A stretch of DNA of 10,225 nucleotides from Clostridiales bacterium (lineage in GTDB: Bacteria; Bacillota; Clostridia; Lachnospirales; Lachnospiraceae). This document shows, one piece after another, positions 1 through 5,311 of the stretch. The notes beneath the pieces are model-generated. The model made no database searches and had not been told where the DNA came from. It saw only the letters and a list, made by a program, of their open reading frames with translations. Both the position numbers and the translations under genes were made by a program. The stretch's first letter is position 1. Every line of letters starts with the position of its first letter. The stretch covers positions 1 through 10,225 of the forward strand of contig JAHZAT010000077.1 in the NCBI GenBank assembly GCA_019423795.1, read 5' to 3'.

Positions 1-731
1 CATCCACAGCTGCATTCTTCATCATGATCGTGATGGTGATGTTCGTGATCATGGTCGTGATGATGTTCGTGATCATGGTGTCCACCGCACACAGGGCAGA
101 TTTCCTCTTCTTCTAATAATTCTTTGACCATATCATTTCCATCTTCCATAACTTTTAAGATCTGTTCTCCAGAAAGCTCATCCCATGGTGTTGTGATGAT
201 CGCAGCTTTTTCATTATGTTCACGAAGCAGTGCTACACTTTCATTTAATTTATCTTCTGCTACATCTCCTGTACGGCTTAAGATGATAGATCCTGCATAT
301 TCTACCTGATTATTATAGAATTCACCAAAGTTCTTCATATACATCTTGCATTTCTTTGCATCTGCAACTGTCACAAAGCTGTTTAAGTCTAGTTCAACAT
401 CTTCCGCAACACCTTGTACAGCTTTGATAACATCTGATAATTTACCCACGCCTGATGGTTCAATGATGATACGGTCTGGGTTGTACTGTGTGACTACTTC
501 TTTTAATGCACTTCCGAAATCTCCAACTAAAGAACAACAGATACATCCAGAATTCATCTCTGTTACTTCAATCCCTGCGTCCTTAAGGAATCCTCCATCG
601 ATACCGATCTCGCCAAATTCATTCTCGATCAGTACGACTTTCTCTCCTTTTAATGCTTCTTTTAATAATTTCTGGATCAGAGTTGTTTTACCTGCTCCTA
701 AAAATCCTGATATGATATCAATCTTTGCCAT
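1..731 (-). CDS. CobW/P47K-family GTPase, probable metallochaperone (partial, C-terminus outside window)
   Basis: The reading frame starts at an ATG at 731-729 behind an AAGGAAGG ribosome binding site (741-748, 9-nt spacing) and runs off the left edge after 243 residues with no stop. The Walker A motif GFLGAGKTT is at residues 9-17, a switch segment IENEFGEIGID at 35-45, the family's CxCC metal-binding motif C63-I-C65-C66, and EPSG at 91-94. Where a G4 motif NKxD is expected the protein has SRTGD (152-156). Near the visible end, C212-P-V-C215 is followed by 13 His in 20 residues (218-237), interleaved with Asp and Glu, then Cys 240 and 242. Family members (G3E GTPases) deliver metals such as zinc, cobalt or nickel to client proteins in the cytoplasm. 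The metal here is not evident. The gene is divergent from the dehydrogenase at 927. Family assignment is sure; the client is unknown. Confidence 0.93.
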   Translation of the reverse strand, partial: MAKIDIISGFLGAGKTTLIQKLLKEALKGEKVVLIENEFGEIGIDGGFLKDAGIEVTEMNSGCICCSLVGDFGSALKEVVTQYNPDRIIIEPSGVGKLSDVIKAVQGVAEDVELDLNSFVTVADAKKCKMYMKNFGEFYNNQVEYAGSIILSRTGDVAEDKLNESVALLREHNEKAAIITTPWDELSGEQILKVMEDGNDMVKELLEEEEICPVCGGHHDHEHHHDHDHEHHHHDHDEECSCG

Positions 732-831
732 TTTATATTACCTTCCTTTATGTTCTATTCTTATCTTTCCTGTCACCTTAGACTTTCCGTTTTTTTACTT
801 TTGAAAAAAGCAGAAAACTTAAGGTTAGGGA

Positions 832-864
832 ACAAATATATTTTACTACTTCCATAATATTTGT
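832..864. promoter_or_regulatory. Inverted repeat overlapping both divergent promoters, possible operator
   Basis: ACAAATAT (832-839) and ATATTTGT (857-864) are perfect 8-bp reverse complements separated by 17 bp. The right arm overlaps the -35 boxes of both promoters; the left arm sits at the predicted start point of the CobW-gene transcript. The placement suits a regulator binding site, but the arms are AT-rich and no known operator consensus is recognised. Confidence 0.3.
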
Positions 865-867
865 CAA
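840..867 (-). promoter_or_regulatory. Predicted housekeeping promoter for the CobW-family gene
   Basis: On the minus strand a consensus -35 TTGACA (867-862) is followed after 16 nt by TAAAAT (845-840). Transcription would start near 833 and give a leader of about 100 nt before the ATG at 731. The -35 box lies almost exactly on top of the -35 box of the divergent dehydrogenase promoter. Read by eye; AT-rich DNA makes such matches common, but hexamers and spacing are all good. Confidence 0.55.
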
Positions 868-889
868 AACATTCTTTCAGGAGTATAAT
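861..889 (+). promoter_or_regulatory. Predicted housekeeping promoter for the alcohol dehydrogenase gene
   Basis: TTGTCA (861-866), a 17-nt spacer, and a perfect TATAAT (884-889) lie 37 nt before the ATG at 927. Transcription would start near 896, giving a leader of about 30 nt that carries the AGAAGGAG ribosome binding site at 908-915. Confidence 0.7.
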
Positions 890-926
890 GAAAAAAATTA
901 ACAAAACAGAAGGAGTTATATGACTT

Positions 927-1997
927 ATGAGAAAATACTACCCAAATTACTCCATTGGAACCGACGCATATACCGACATCCCTATGGTATGTGAAAAATA
1001 CGGAACAAAAGCTGTGATCATCGGAGGAACACATGCCTTGGCTGCCGCTGCCGATCTGATCAAAGAAGCTGTTGCTGACAGCAATATCATGATCACCGGT
1101 GTCTTTGAATACGGTGGTGAAGCTAGTCGTGAACACATAGATGAATTAAATTCTCATCAAGAAGTTATTGATGCTGATATGATCTTTGCATGTGGTGGCG
1201 GAAAAGCGATTGATACTTGTAAAGTATTGTCACAGGAAAGCAACCGACCATTCTTTACATTTCCAACGATTGCTTCTACTTGTGCTTCTTGTACATCACT
1301 TGGTATCATCTATCATCCAGATGGTTCCCTTCGTGAATATTCTTTCCAGGAGAAACCTTCTGAATGGATCTTTATCAATACACAAGTGATCGCCAATGCT
1401 CCTGAAAAGTACCTGTGGGCTGGAATTGGTGATACAATGGCTAAATTTTATGAATGCACAACCAGTGCCCGTGGTGATAATGATCTAGACCATAGCACTT
1501 CCATGGGCGTCCAGATCAGTAATCTTTGTGCCAGACCATTAGTAAAATACGGTGTAGAAGCCTTAGAAGAATGTCGAAATCATACTCCTGGAAAAGCTCT
1601 GGAAGAAGTCATTCTTGGAATTATCGTTTCTACTGGTTTTGTATCAAATCTTGTCGGAATTGATTTAAATACTGGACTTGCACATGCCTGCTATAACGGA
1701 TTTACTGTATGTAAATCTACCGAAGAACATGGACATCTCCATGGTGAGATCGTTGCTTATTGTATCCTGATCTTATTAAAAGTTGATCATCAGGAAGAGG
1801 AATTTAAGAAAATCTATGAATTCTCCAAGAATATGGGATTTCCTGTGAAACTTGCGGATATTCATGCGACGATTGATGATATGGATGCTGTGATCACAAA
1901 GGCTTTATCTGGAATTGATGTACGTGTATGGCCTTATGAAGTAACTCCTGATATGATCCTTGATGCTGTAAAAGAGATCGAACAAGTTGCTTTATAA
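927..1997 (+). CDS. Iron/zinc-dependent alcohol dehydrogenase, glycerol dehydrogenase-like
   Basis: The 356-residue protein belongs to the group III metal-dependent alcohol dehydrogenases and is close to glycerol dehydrogenase (about 365 residues), an NAD-linked cytoplasmic oxidoreductase. The N-terminal nucleotide-binding half carries GGGKAIDTCK (90-99). The C-terminal helical half carries the likely metal ligands Asp169 (GIGDTMAK), His253 (GLAHACYNG) and His272 (HLHGE). These match Asp173, His256 and His274 of the Bacillus stearothermophilus enzyme with small offsets. The substrate-contacting Asp123 of that enzyme falls on Cys119 here (STCAS where glycerol dehydrogenases have STDAP), so glycerol may not be the substrate. 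ATG 927 is the first in-frame start, since an in-frame TGA lies at 921-923; it follows AGAAGGAG (908-915) at a rather long 11 nt. The gene stands alone behind its own promoter and converges on the thioesterase gene. Fold and metal dependence are sure; the substrate is not. Confidence 0.88.
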   Translation: MRKYYPNYSIGTDAYTDIPMVCEKYGTKAVIIGGTHALAAAADLIKEAVADSNIMITGVFEYGGEASREHIDELNSHQEVIDADMIFACGGGKAIDTCKVLSQESNRPFFTFPTIASTCASCTSLGIIYHPDGSLREYSFQEKPSEWIFINTQVIANAPEKYLWAGIGDTMAKFYECTTSARGDNDLDHSTSMGVQISNLCARPLVKYGVEALEECRNHTPGKALEEVILGIIVSTGFVSNLVGIDLNTGLAHACYNGFTVCKSTEEHGHLHGEIVAYCILILLKVDHQEEEFKKIYEFSKNMGFPVKLADIHATIDDMDAVITKALSGIDVRVWPYEVTPDMILDAVKEIEQVAL

Positions 1998-2008
1998 AAT
2001 AACTTTAT

Positions 2009-2024
2009 CAAGGGGATTCCCTTG
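2009..2024 (+). terminator. Small hairpin just after the dehydrogenase stop
   Basis: CAAGGG (2009-2014) pairs with CCCTTG (2019-2024) around a 4-nt loop, 11 nt after the stop codon. No T-run follows, so it is unlikely to terminate alone; it may stabilise the mRNA end or add to the larger terminator 17 nt downstream. Confidence 0.3.
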
Positions 2025-2040
2025 GAATTTCCTATGATAT

Positions 2041-2076
2041 AAAAAGGATATTGGTGTCACGATCAATATCCTTTTT
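2041..2076. terminator. Bidirectional intrinsic terminator between convergent genes
   Basis: AAAAAGGATATTG (2041-2053) and CAATATCCTTTTT (2064-2076) form a perfect 13-bp stem with a 10-nt loop. The A-run on one side and T-run on the other let it act for both the dehydrogenase (plus strand) and the thioesterase (minus strand, stop at 2079). More T-rich sequence follows on the plus strand. Confidence 0.85.
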
Positions 2077-2078
2077 CT

Positions 2079-2537
2079 TTATTTTTCTGTATTAAATTTC
2101 TTAAATGGCCGCGGTGTCATAAATGTCCCGCTAGCGCTTCCGACGAGTTCTTCTCCTACATAGGCTTTTCCAACAAAATTCATGATCGTTTTTCCTGTGG
2201 ACACTGCTTCTACCTCTGTTCTTACGGTTGCTCCTGTTGGTATTCCTTTTAAAAATGTTGTAGAAAGCTGCACCGTTGGGGCTACACTATAATCGCCCAA
2301 TCCAGCAGTCAATGTTCCAAATGCAATATCAAACATCCCTGCCAGAGAACCTCCAAACATGATTCCAAATGCATTTTCATGAAACTTTGTGGCCTCGAAC
2401 GTCATGGTTAAACTTTTGGTATCATAGTTAAAATCTGTGACAGTTCCTTTTAATTCTTTAAATATTCCATGTTTATTGATCTCATCTAACTGCTCCATTC
2501 TTTTTCGGATCTGCTTCTCAAAATTTTCTTTGCTCAT
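2079..2537 (-). CDS. PaaI-like hotdog-fold thioesterase
   Basis: The 152-residue protein has the 4HBT/PaaI hotdog pattern: a basic N-terminal helix (1-28), strands from about 29, the active-site loop and helix N55-A-F-G58-I-M-F61-G62-G63 to Asp70, and C-terminal strands with the motif SASGTFM (134-140). Relatives hydrolyse acyl- or aryl-CoA thioesters in the cytoplasm. The HGG triplet usual in this family is FGG here, while the downstream Asp70 is kept. The start at 2537 is chosen because AGGAG (2548-2544, read on the minus strand) precedes it by 6 nt; an in-frame ATG at 2594 would add 19 basic, low-complexity residues without a good ribosome binding site. The gene appears to be monocistronic, ending at the shared terminator at 2041-2076. 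The substrate cannot be told from sequence. Confidence 0.8.
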   Translation of the reverse strand: MSKENFEKQIRKRMEQLDEINKHGIFKELKGTVTDFNYDTKSLTMTFEATKFHENAFGIMFGGSLAGMFDIAFGTLTAGLGDYSVAPTVQLSTTFLKGIPTGATVRTEVEAVSTGKTIMNFVGKAYVGEELVGSASGTFMTPRPFKKFNTEK

Positions 2538-2543
2538 CTTTTT

Positions 2544-2548
2544 CTCCT
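2544..2548 (-). promoter_or_regulatory. Ribosome binding site deciding the thioesterase start
   Basis: AGGAG on the minus strand, 6 nt before the ATG at 2537. This supports a 152-residue rather than a 171-residue protein. Confidence 0.75.
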
Positions 2549-2664
2549 GCTTATTATTTCTTTTCACCATAAAATCGATGTATGTGGATTTCATTTTATG
2601 TCTGCCATTTTATCATATTTCCACTTTTATGTATAGAAACTGTTATATGGAACATCCTATGAAC

Positions 2665-2672
2665 AAAAGGAG
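2665..2672 (+). promoter_or_regulatory. Ribosome binding site deciding the start of the helical protein
   Basis: AAAAGGAG lies 10 nt before the ATG at 2683 and rules out the longer in-frame readings that would run back into the thioesterase gene on the opposite strand. Confidence 0.7.
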
Positions 2673-2682
2673 TTTTACAATT

Positions 2683-3108
2683 ATGGATAATGAAAATTTA
2701 TTAAACAGTATTTATCAGAACATTGCAATGGTTTTAGAAACCATTCCTGAGATTCGAAAGGTCACAACAGACTGTGATTTTAAGGCTTTGATCATCAGCC
2801 AGGAAGAAGAATATCAAAATTTATCAGATTCTATAAAAGATACGATCACTTCCAATGGTGATTCTACAGAAGAATTAAATGATCTTTTGAAAACATATTC
2901 TGAATGGATGACCAAATTAAAGGCTATGTCTGATAAAAATGTCAGTCATCTTTCTGAAATGTGTATTCAGGGATATACGATGGGAATGATCAAAGCAATC
3001 CAGAAAAATCATCTTTACTGTGATGCCTCCAAAGAAGCAAAACATTTCGGTAACAAACTTATTTCTCTCCACGAAAAAAGTATTCAGGATTTAAAAAAGT
3101 ATTTGTAA
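2683..3108 (+). CDS. Conserved small all-helical protein of unknown function
   Basis: The 141-residue product looks entirely alpha-helical and cytoplasmic: no signal peptide, no membrane segment, and about four amphipathic segments (roughly residues 3-25, 30-57, 62-85 and 86-108, with a last helix at 115-141). That would fit a four-helix bundle, possibly ferritin-like, but no clear set of metal-ligand Glu/His residues is visible. The segment SHLSEMCIQGYTMGMI (88-103) resembles a motif I recall from short hypothetical proteins in Clostridia; this is memory, not a search result. It stands alone, divergent from the thioesterase gene, and its stop codon overlaps the -35 box of the promoter that follows. 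I cannot assign a function. Confidence 0.75.
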   Translation: MDNENLLNSIYQNIAMVLETIPEIRKVTTDCDFKALIISQEEEYQNLSDSIKDTITSNGDSTEELNDLLKTYSEWMTKLKAMSDKNVSHLSEMCIQGYTMGMIKAIQKNHLYCDASKEAKHFGNKLISLHEKSIQDLKKYL

Positions 3109-3131
3109 TCGTTAAGTTGTTGTGCTATGAT
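3103..3131 (+). promoter_or_regulatory. Extended -10 promoter upstream of the cold shock gene leader
   Basis: TTGTAA (3103-3108, overlapping the stop of the preceding gene) is followed after 17 nt by TATGAT (3126-3131), which has an extended -10 TG at 3123-3124. Transcription would start near 3138, just before the structured region. I find no equally good promoter closer to the cold shock gene, so this may be its main promoter with a leader of about 175 nt. It could instead drive a separate small RNA. Confidence 0.55.
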
Positions 3132-3157
3132 TAATCTTGTTATTGATAGATTTTAAT

Positions 3158-3237
3158 GTTCACGACCGATACGGATGCATTCATTTATTTCTATGAATGC
3201 GTAAAGCAAGTAACGGTTCGTGGACTTTTTCTTTTTT
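3158..3237 (+). ncRNA. Structured leader or small RNA ending in an intrinsic terminator
   Basis: GTTCACGACCG (3158-3168) pairs with CGGTTCGTGGAC (3214-3225) with one bulged T and one wobble. Inside, GCATTCAT (3177-3184) pairs perfectly with ATGAATGC (3193-3200) around an 8-nt loop. The two stems are separated by an asymmetric purine-rich internal loop (3169-3174 and 3203-3213). A T-run (3226-3237, broken once by C) follows at once. This has the form of an intrinsic terminator with an elaborate stem. It may be a simple 3' terminator for the gene ending at 3108, a small RNA of about 100 nt, or an attenuator in the cold shock gene leader. No known riboswitch class is recognised. Confidence 0.5.
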
Positions 3238-3311
3238 ATAAAGATTTTTATTGAAACACCTGTCATTAACAGTTACATGTATTTTTTATTTAAGAAAGTA
3301 GAGGTACCCAG

Positions 3312-3512
3312 ATGAGTAATGGTACAGTAAAATGGTTTAACGCAGAAAAAGGTTATGGATTTATTTCACAGGAATCCGGAGATGATGTATTTGTTCATTT
3401 TTCTGCAATTCAGGGAAAAGGATTTAAGACTTTGGAAGAAGGACAGAGTGTAAGTTTTGAGATTGAAGAAGGACCTCGCGGAAAACAGGCATCTAATGTA
3501 ACCAAGTTGTAA
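3312..3512 (+). CDS. CspA-family cold shock protein
   Basis: The 66-residue protein is a single cold shock domain, the usual length for the family. It has the RNA-binding motifs RNP1 (KGYGFIS, 13-19) and RNP2 (VFVHFSAI, 26-33), the N-terminal GTVKWFNAEKGYG, and the C-terminal GPRGKQASNV. Such proteins bind single-stranded RNA and DNA in the cytoplasm, melt mRNA structure, and can act as transcription antiterminators. A GAGG ribosome binding site (3301-3304) lies 7 nt before the ATG. The structured region at 3158-3237 sits directly upstream, in the place of the long regulatory leaders known for this family. Transcription ends at the strong hairpin at 3540-3595. Which csp paralogue this is cannot be told. 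Confidence 0.97.
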   Translation: MSNGTVKWFNAEKGYGFISQESGDDVFVHFSAIQGKGFKTLEEGQSVSFEIEEGPRGKQASNVTKL

Positions 3513-3539
3513 TTTGAATGCGTTGTTCAATGCATATAA

Positions 3540-3595
3540 AAAAACGAAATAATAGGATAAAAGTTCTAAATCTTTTATCCTATTATTTCGTTTTT
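3540..3595. terminator. Very long perfect bidirectional terminator
   Basis: A 24-bp stem without mismatch (3540-3563 with 3572-3595) closes an 8-nt loop, with an A-run on its left end and T-run on its right end. It lies between the convergent cold shock gene and the HAD gene ending at 3655 and can serve both. A smaller inverted repeat TTGAA/TTCAA (3514-3530) precedes it. Confidence 0.9.
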
Positions 3596-3654
3596 CTCAT
3601 ATACATGGACAGCTATTCAAACCACCACATGTGTGTATGTTAGACGGTGTTGAA

Positions 3655-4350
3655 TTATAATTTTTTTATATATTCAAATAATTCCTGTCCACTTGTTACT
3701 TCTACGTCCGGAACGATATCTCCTTCTGGCATTGGGCGGTTTCTATGGTTGAACCAGATGACATGCCAGCCAGAATTCTTGGCTCCTACGACATCTATTT
3801 CAAAGGTGTCTCCGATAAACCATGTTTCCTCTGGATCAAGCTTCATTTCTTTTTGAACAGTATGGAATGCTTTGACATCTGGTTTTGCAGCTCCGATGCT
3901 GTCTGAGATGAACATTGTTTTAGGGTTGAACCAGTGGTCTGATCCTAATGTCTCTAATTTCTTTCCCTGATTCTTTGTTGTTCCATTCGTTAAAATTCCG
4001 ATTCTGTAATTTTCTTTGCAATGATCAAGGATCTGTTTTGTAATTTCTGGTACCTGAATATGCTTTTGGTAATAACGGTATCGTTCTTCGAATTGTTTTG
4101 CCTCTTCTTTGCTGACTTCTACTCCGACATCTGCATATGTTTTCTGGACACGATATGCAAATTCTTCGTCTTCAGAGATTTTTCCTTCTCTTGACATACA
4201 GAATGCTTCATCACTGTAGGTTCTTGATGCTTCAAATAATTCCTCACAGTCTGCATCTGTGCGGGCTGCCATCAGTTCTTTGTGGGCTTTTTCAAATGGT
4301 TCCATTAAATTATATAATGTATCATCTACATCAAAAATAATATTCTTCAT
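3655..4350 (-). CDS. HAD-family hydrolase, YjjG/pyrimidine 5'-nucleotidase-like
   Basis: This 231-residue HAD phosphatase has all four motifs: D7-V-D9-D10-T (nucleophile and general acid), T121 in ILTNGT, K156 in AAKPDVKAF, and GDTFEID with D181 and D186. The helical insertion between motif I and II (about 15-100) marks the subfamily I cap, as in YjjG-type nucleotidases and phosphoglycolate phosphatase relatives. It should dephosphorylate a small cytoplasmic phosphate ester; nucleotide monophosphates are one possibility, but specificity is inferred from resemblance only. It is the second gene of an operon: its ATG lies 1 nt past the stop of the Cof-type gene (TAAGATG), with a weak AGGA 10 nt upstream inside that gene, so translational coupling is likely. 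It has no promoter of its own and ends before the hairpin at 3540-3595. Confidence 0.88.
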   Translation of the reverse strand: MKNIIFDVDDTLYNLMEPFEKAHKELMAARTDADCEELFEASRTYSDEAFCMSREGKISEDEEFAYRVQKTYADVGVEVSKEEAKQFEERYRYYQKHIQVPEITKQILDHCKENYRIGILTNGTTKNQGKKLETLGSDHWFNPKTMFISDSIGAAKPDVKAFHTVQKEMKLDPEETWFIGDTFEIDVVGAKNSGWHVIWFNHRNRPMPEGDIVPDVEVTSGQELFEYIKKL

Positions 4351-4351
4351 C

Positions 4352-5149
4352 TTAGATCAATCCTAACTTCTTAAGTGCCATTGTAATTCCTTCTTCTTTG
4401 ACAGTTCCTGTCACCATAGATGCGACTTCTCCTACTTTCTCACTATGACGTCCCATCGCGATTCCTGTTCCAACTGCCTGCATCATTTCTACATCGTTAT
4501 CTGCATCTCCAAATGCATAGGTGTCTTTCTTGTCAATTCCAAGTTTCTCGATCAGTTCTGTGATCGCATCTCCTTTTGTTACACCTTTTAATGTGATATC
4601 AATGAAATTTTCGCGAACATGTTTAGCGCAAGTAAATACATCTTTAAATTCTTCTTCAAAATCCTTCTTCACCTGAATATCCTTGTAATTCATAACAAGT
4701 TTGCTGATGTGAGTGTTTTTTGTGCGGAATTTCCATGGCGCATACCATCGTTGTGGCAGATTAAAAAGTTTGCAGTGATTTTTGAAAAACTCTTCATCCA
4801 TATGTAGATAATAACTGATATCTCTTGTCTCAAAATGAATGATCGTATCTCTTGGGAAATATTCGTTAACTACCTGAAATACCAATTCATCTGGAATACA
4901 GATGTCTCTGATCACTTCTCCCTCAACTTCTGTATGTGAACCATTACATGTGATCGCTCCCATAAATTTATCAATATCCATCTCTAAAAATCGCTGTGTT
5001 CTTCCTGAGCATAACATTGTCAGATATCCATTTTCTTTTAATTTATTCAATGATTCTACAGTTGTTGGTGTTGCTGTTTTAATCTCATCTACTTCATCAA
5101 CTGTTGTTCCATCATAGTCAAAAAATACGACACCTTTGTACTTTTTCAT
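4352..5149 (-). CDS. Cof-type HAD-family phosphatase
   Basis: The 265-residue protein is a HAD subfamily IIB (Cof type) phosphatase: motif I FFDYDGT with D11 and D13, motif II S48 in LCSGRT, the large C2 cap at about 83-185, K192 in GVTKGDAI, and motif III/IV FGDADND with D215 and D219. Relatives act on sugar phosphates, flavin or other cofactor phosphates in the cytoplasm, often with broad specificity, so the substrate is open. The start is placed at 5149 because GGAG (5164-5161) precedes it by 11 nt and the family consensus begins just there; an in-frame ATG at 5176 would add nine residues without a clear ribosome binding site. It is the first gene of a two-gene operon with the YjjG-like hydrolase and follows its own promoter at 5237-5209. 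Confidence 0.9.
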   Translation of the reverse strand: MKKYKGVVFFDYDGTTVDEVDEIKTATPTTVESLNKLKENGYLTMLCSGRTQRFLEMDIDKFMGAITCNGSHTEVEGEVIRDICIPDELVFQVVNEYFPRDTIIHFETRDISYYLHMDEEFFKNHCKLFNLPQRWYAPWKFRTKNTHISKLVMNYKDIQVKKDFEEEFKDVFTCAKHVRENFIDITLKGVTKGDAITELIEKLGIDKKDTYAFGDADNDVEMMQAVGTGIAMGRHSEKVGEVASMVTGTVKEEGITMALKKLGLI

Positions 5150-5208
5150 AATTTTGCTTTCTCCCATTTTATTCATTTCTTATTTTCTCTATATATAATA
5201 CACACTTT

Positions 5209-5237
5209 ATTTTACTTTCTACAGCTTTTAATTTCAA
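5209..5237 (-). promoter_or_regulatory. Predicted housekeeping promoter of the HAD operon
   Basis: On the minus strand TTGAAA (5237-5232) is followed after 17 nt by TAAAAT (5214-5209). Transcription would start near 5202, about 50 nt before the start codon at 5149. A second -10-like TATTAT lies a little downstream with a poorer -35. Confidence 0.55.
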
Positions 5238-5249
5238 GATTTTACCAAC

Positions 5250-5289
5250 AAAAATACCAGATTCCTATGAATCGAAATCTGGTATTTTT
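5250..5289 (-). terminator. Intrinsic terminator of the sigma/anti-sigma operon
   Basis: AAAAATACCAGATT (5250-5263) pairs perfectly with AATCTGGTATTTTT (5276-5289), a 14-bp stem with a 12-nt loop, starting 22 nt past the anti-sigma stop. On the minus strand the stem ends in a T-run. The mirrored A/T flanks would let it work on the other strand too, but no plus-strand gene is upstream of it. It separates the sigma operon from the HAD operon promoter. Confidence 0.85.
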
Positions 5290-5311
5290 ATTTTATACTC
5301 ATTTAATATAT

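Noticed and set aside
12..80. Direct repeats in the His-rich coding stretch as a possible CRISPR or tandem-repeat locus
   Set aside because: The repeats are short, in frame and explained by His/Asp/Glu codons of the CobW protein; there are no spacers.
346..804. Plus-strand open frame of 152 codons
   Set aside because: It is antisense to the CobW gene, which has clear P-loop and CxCC motifs; it has no ribosome binding site and a composition typical of a shadow frame.
2437..2682. Upstream extension of the helical protein to an ATG at 2437
   Set aside because: It would run through the thioesterase gene on the opposite strand. The good ribosome binding site and protein-like sequence begin at 2683.
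3515..3523. Nine-base TGAATGCGT shared by the csp 3' region and the leader hairpin (3194-3202), suggesting leader-to-3'-end pairing
   Set aside because: A 9-mer repeated within a few hundred AT-rich bases can easily arise by chance, and there is no further extension of the match.
3597..3654. Gene-free stretch with a CACATGTG palindrome
   Set aside because: An 8-bp palindrome without other signals is not enough to call a site; no promoter or open frame is visible.
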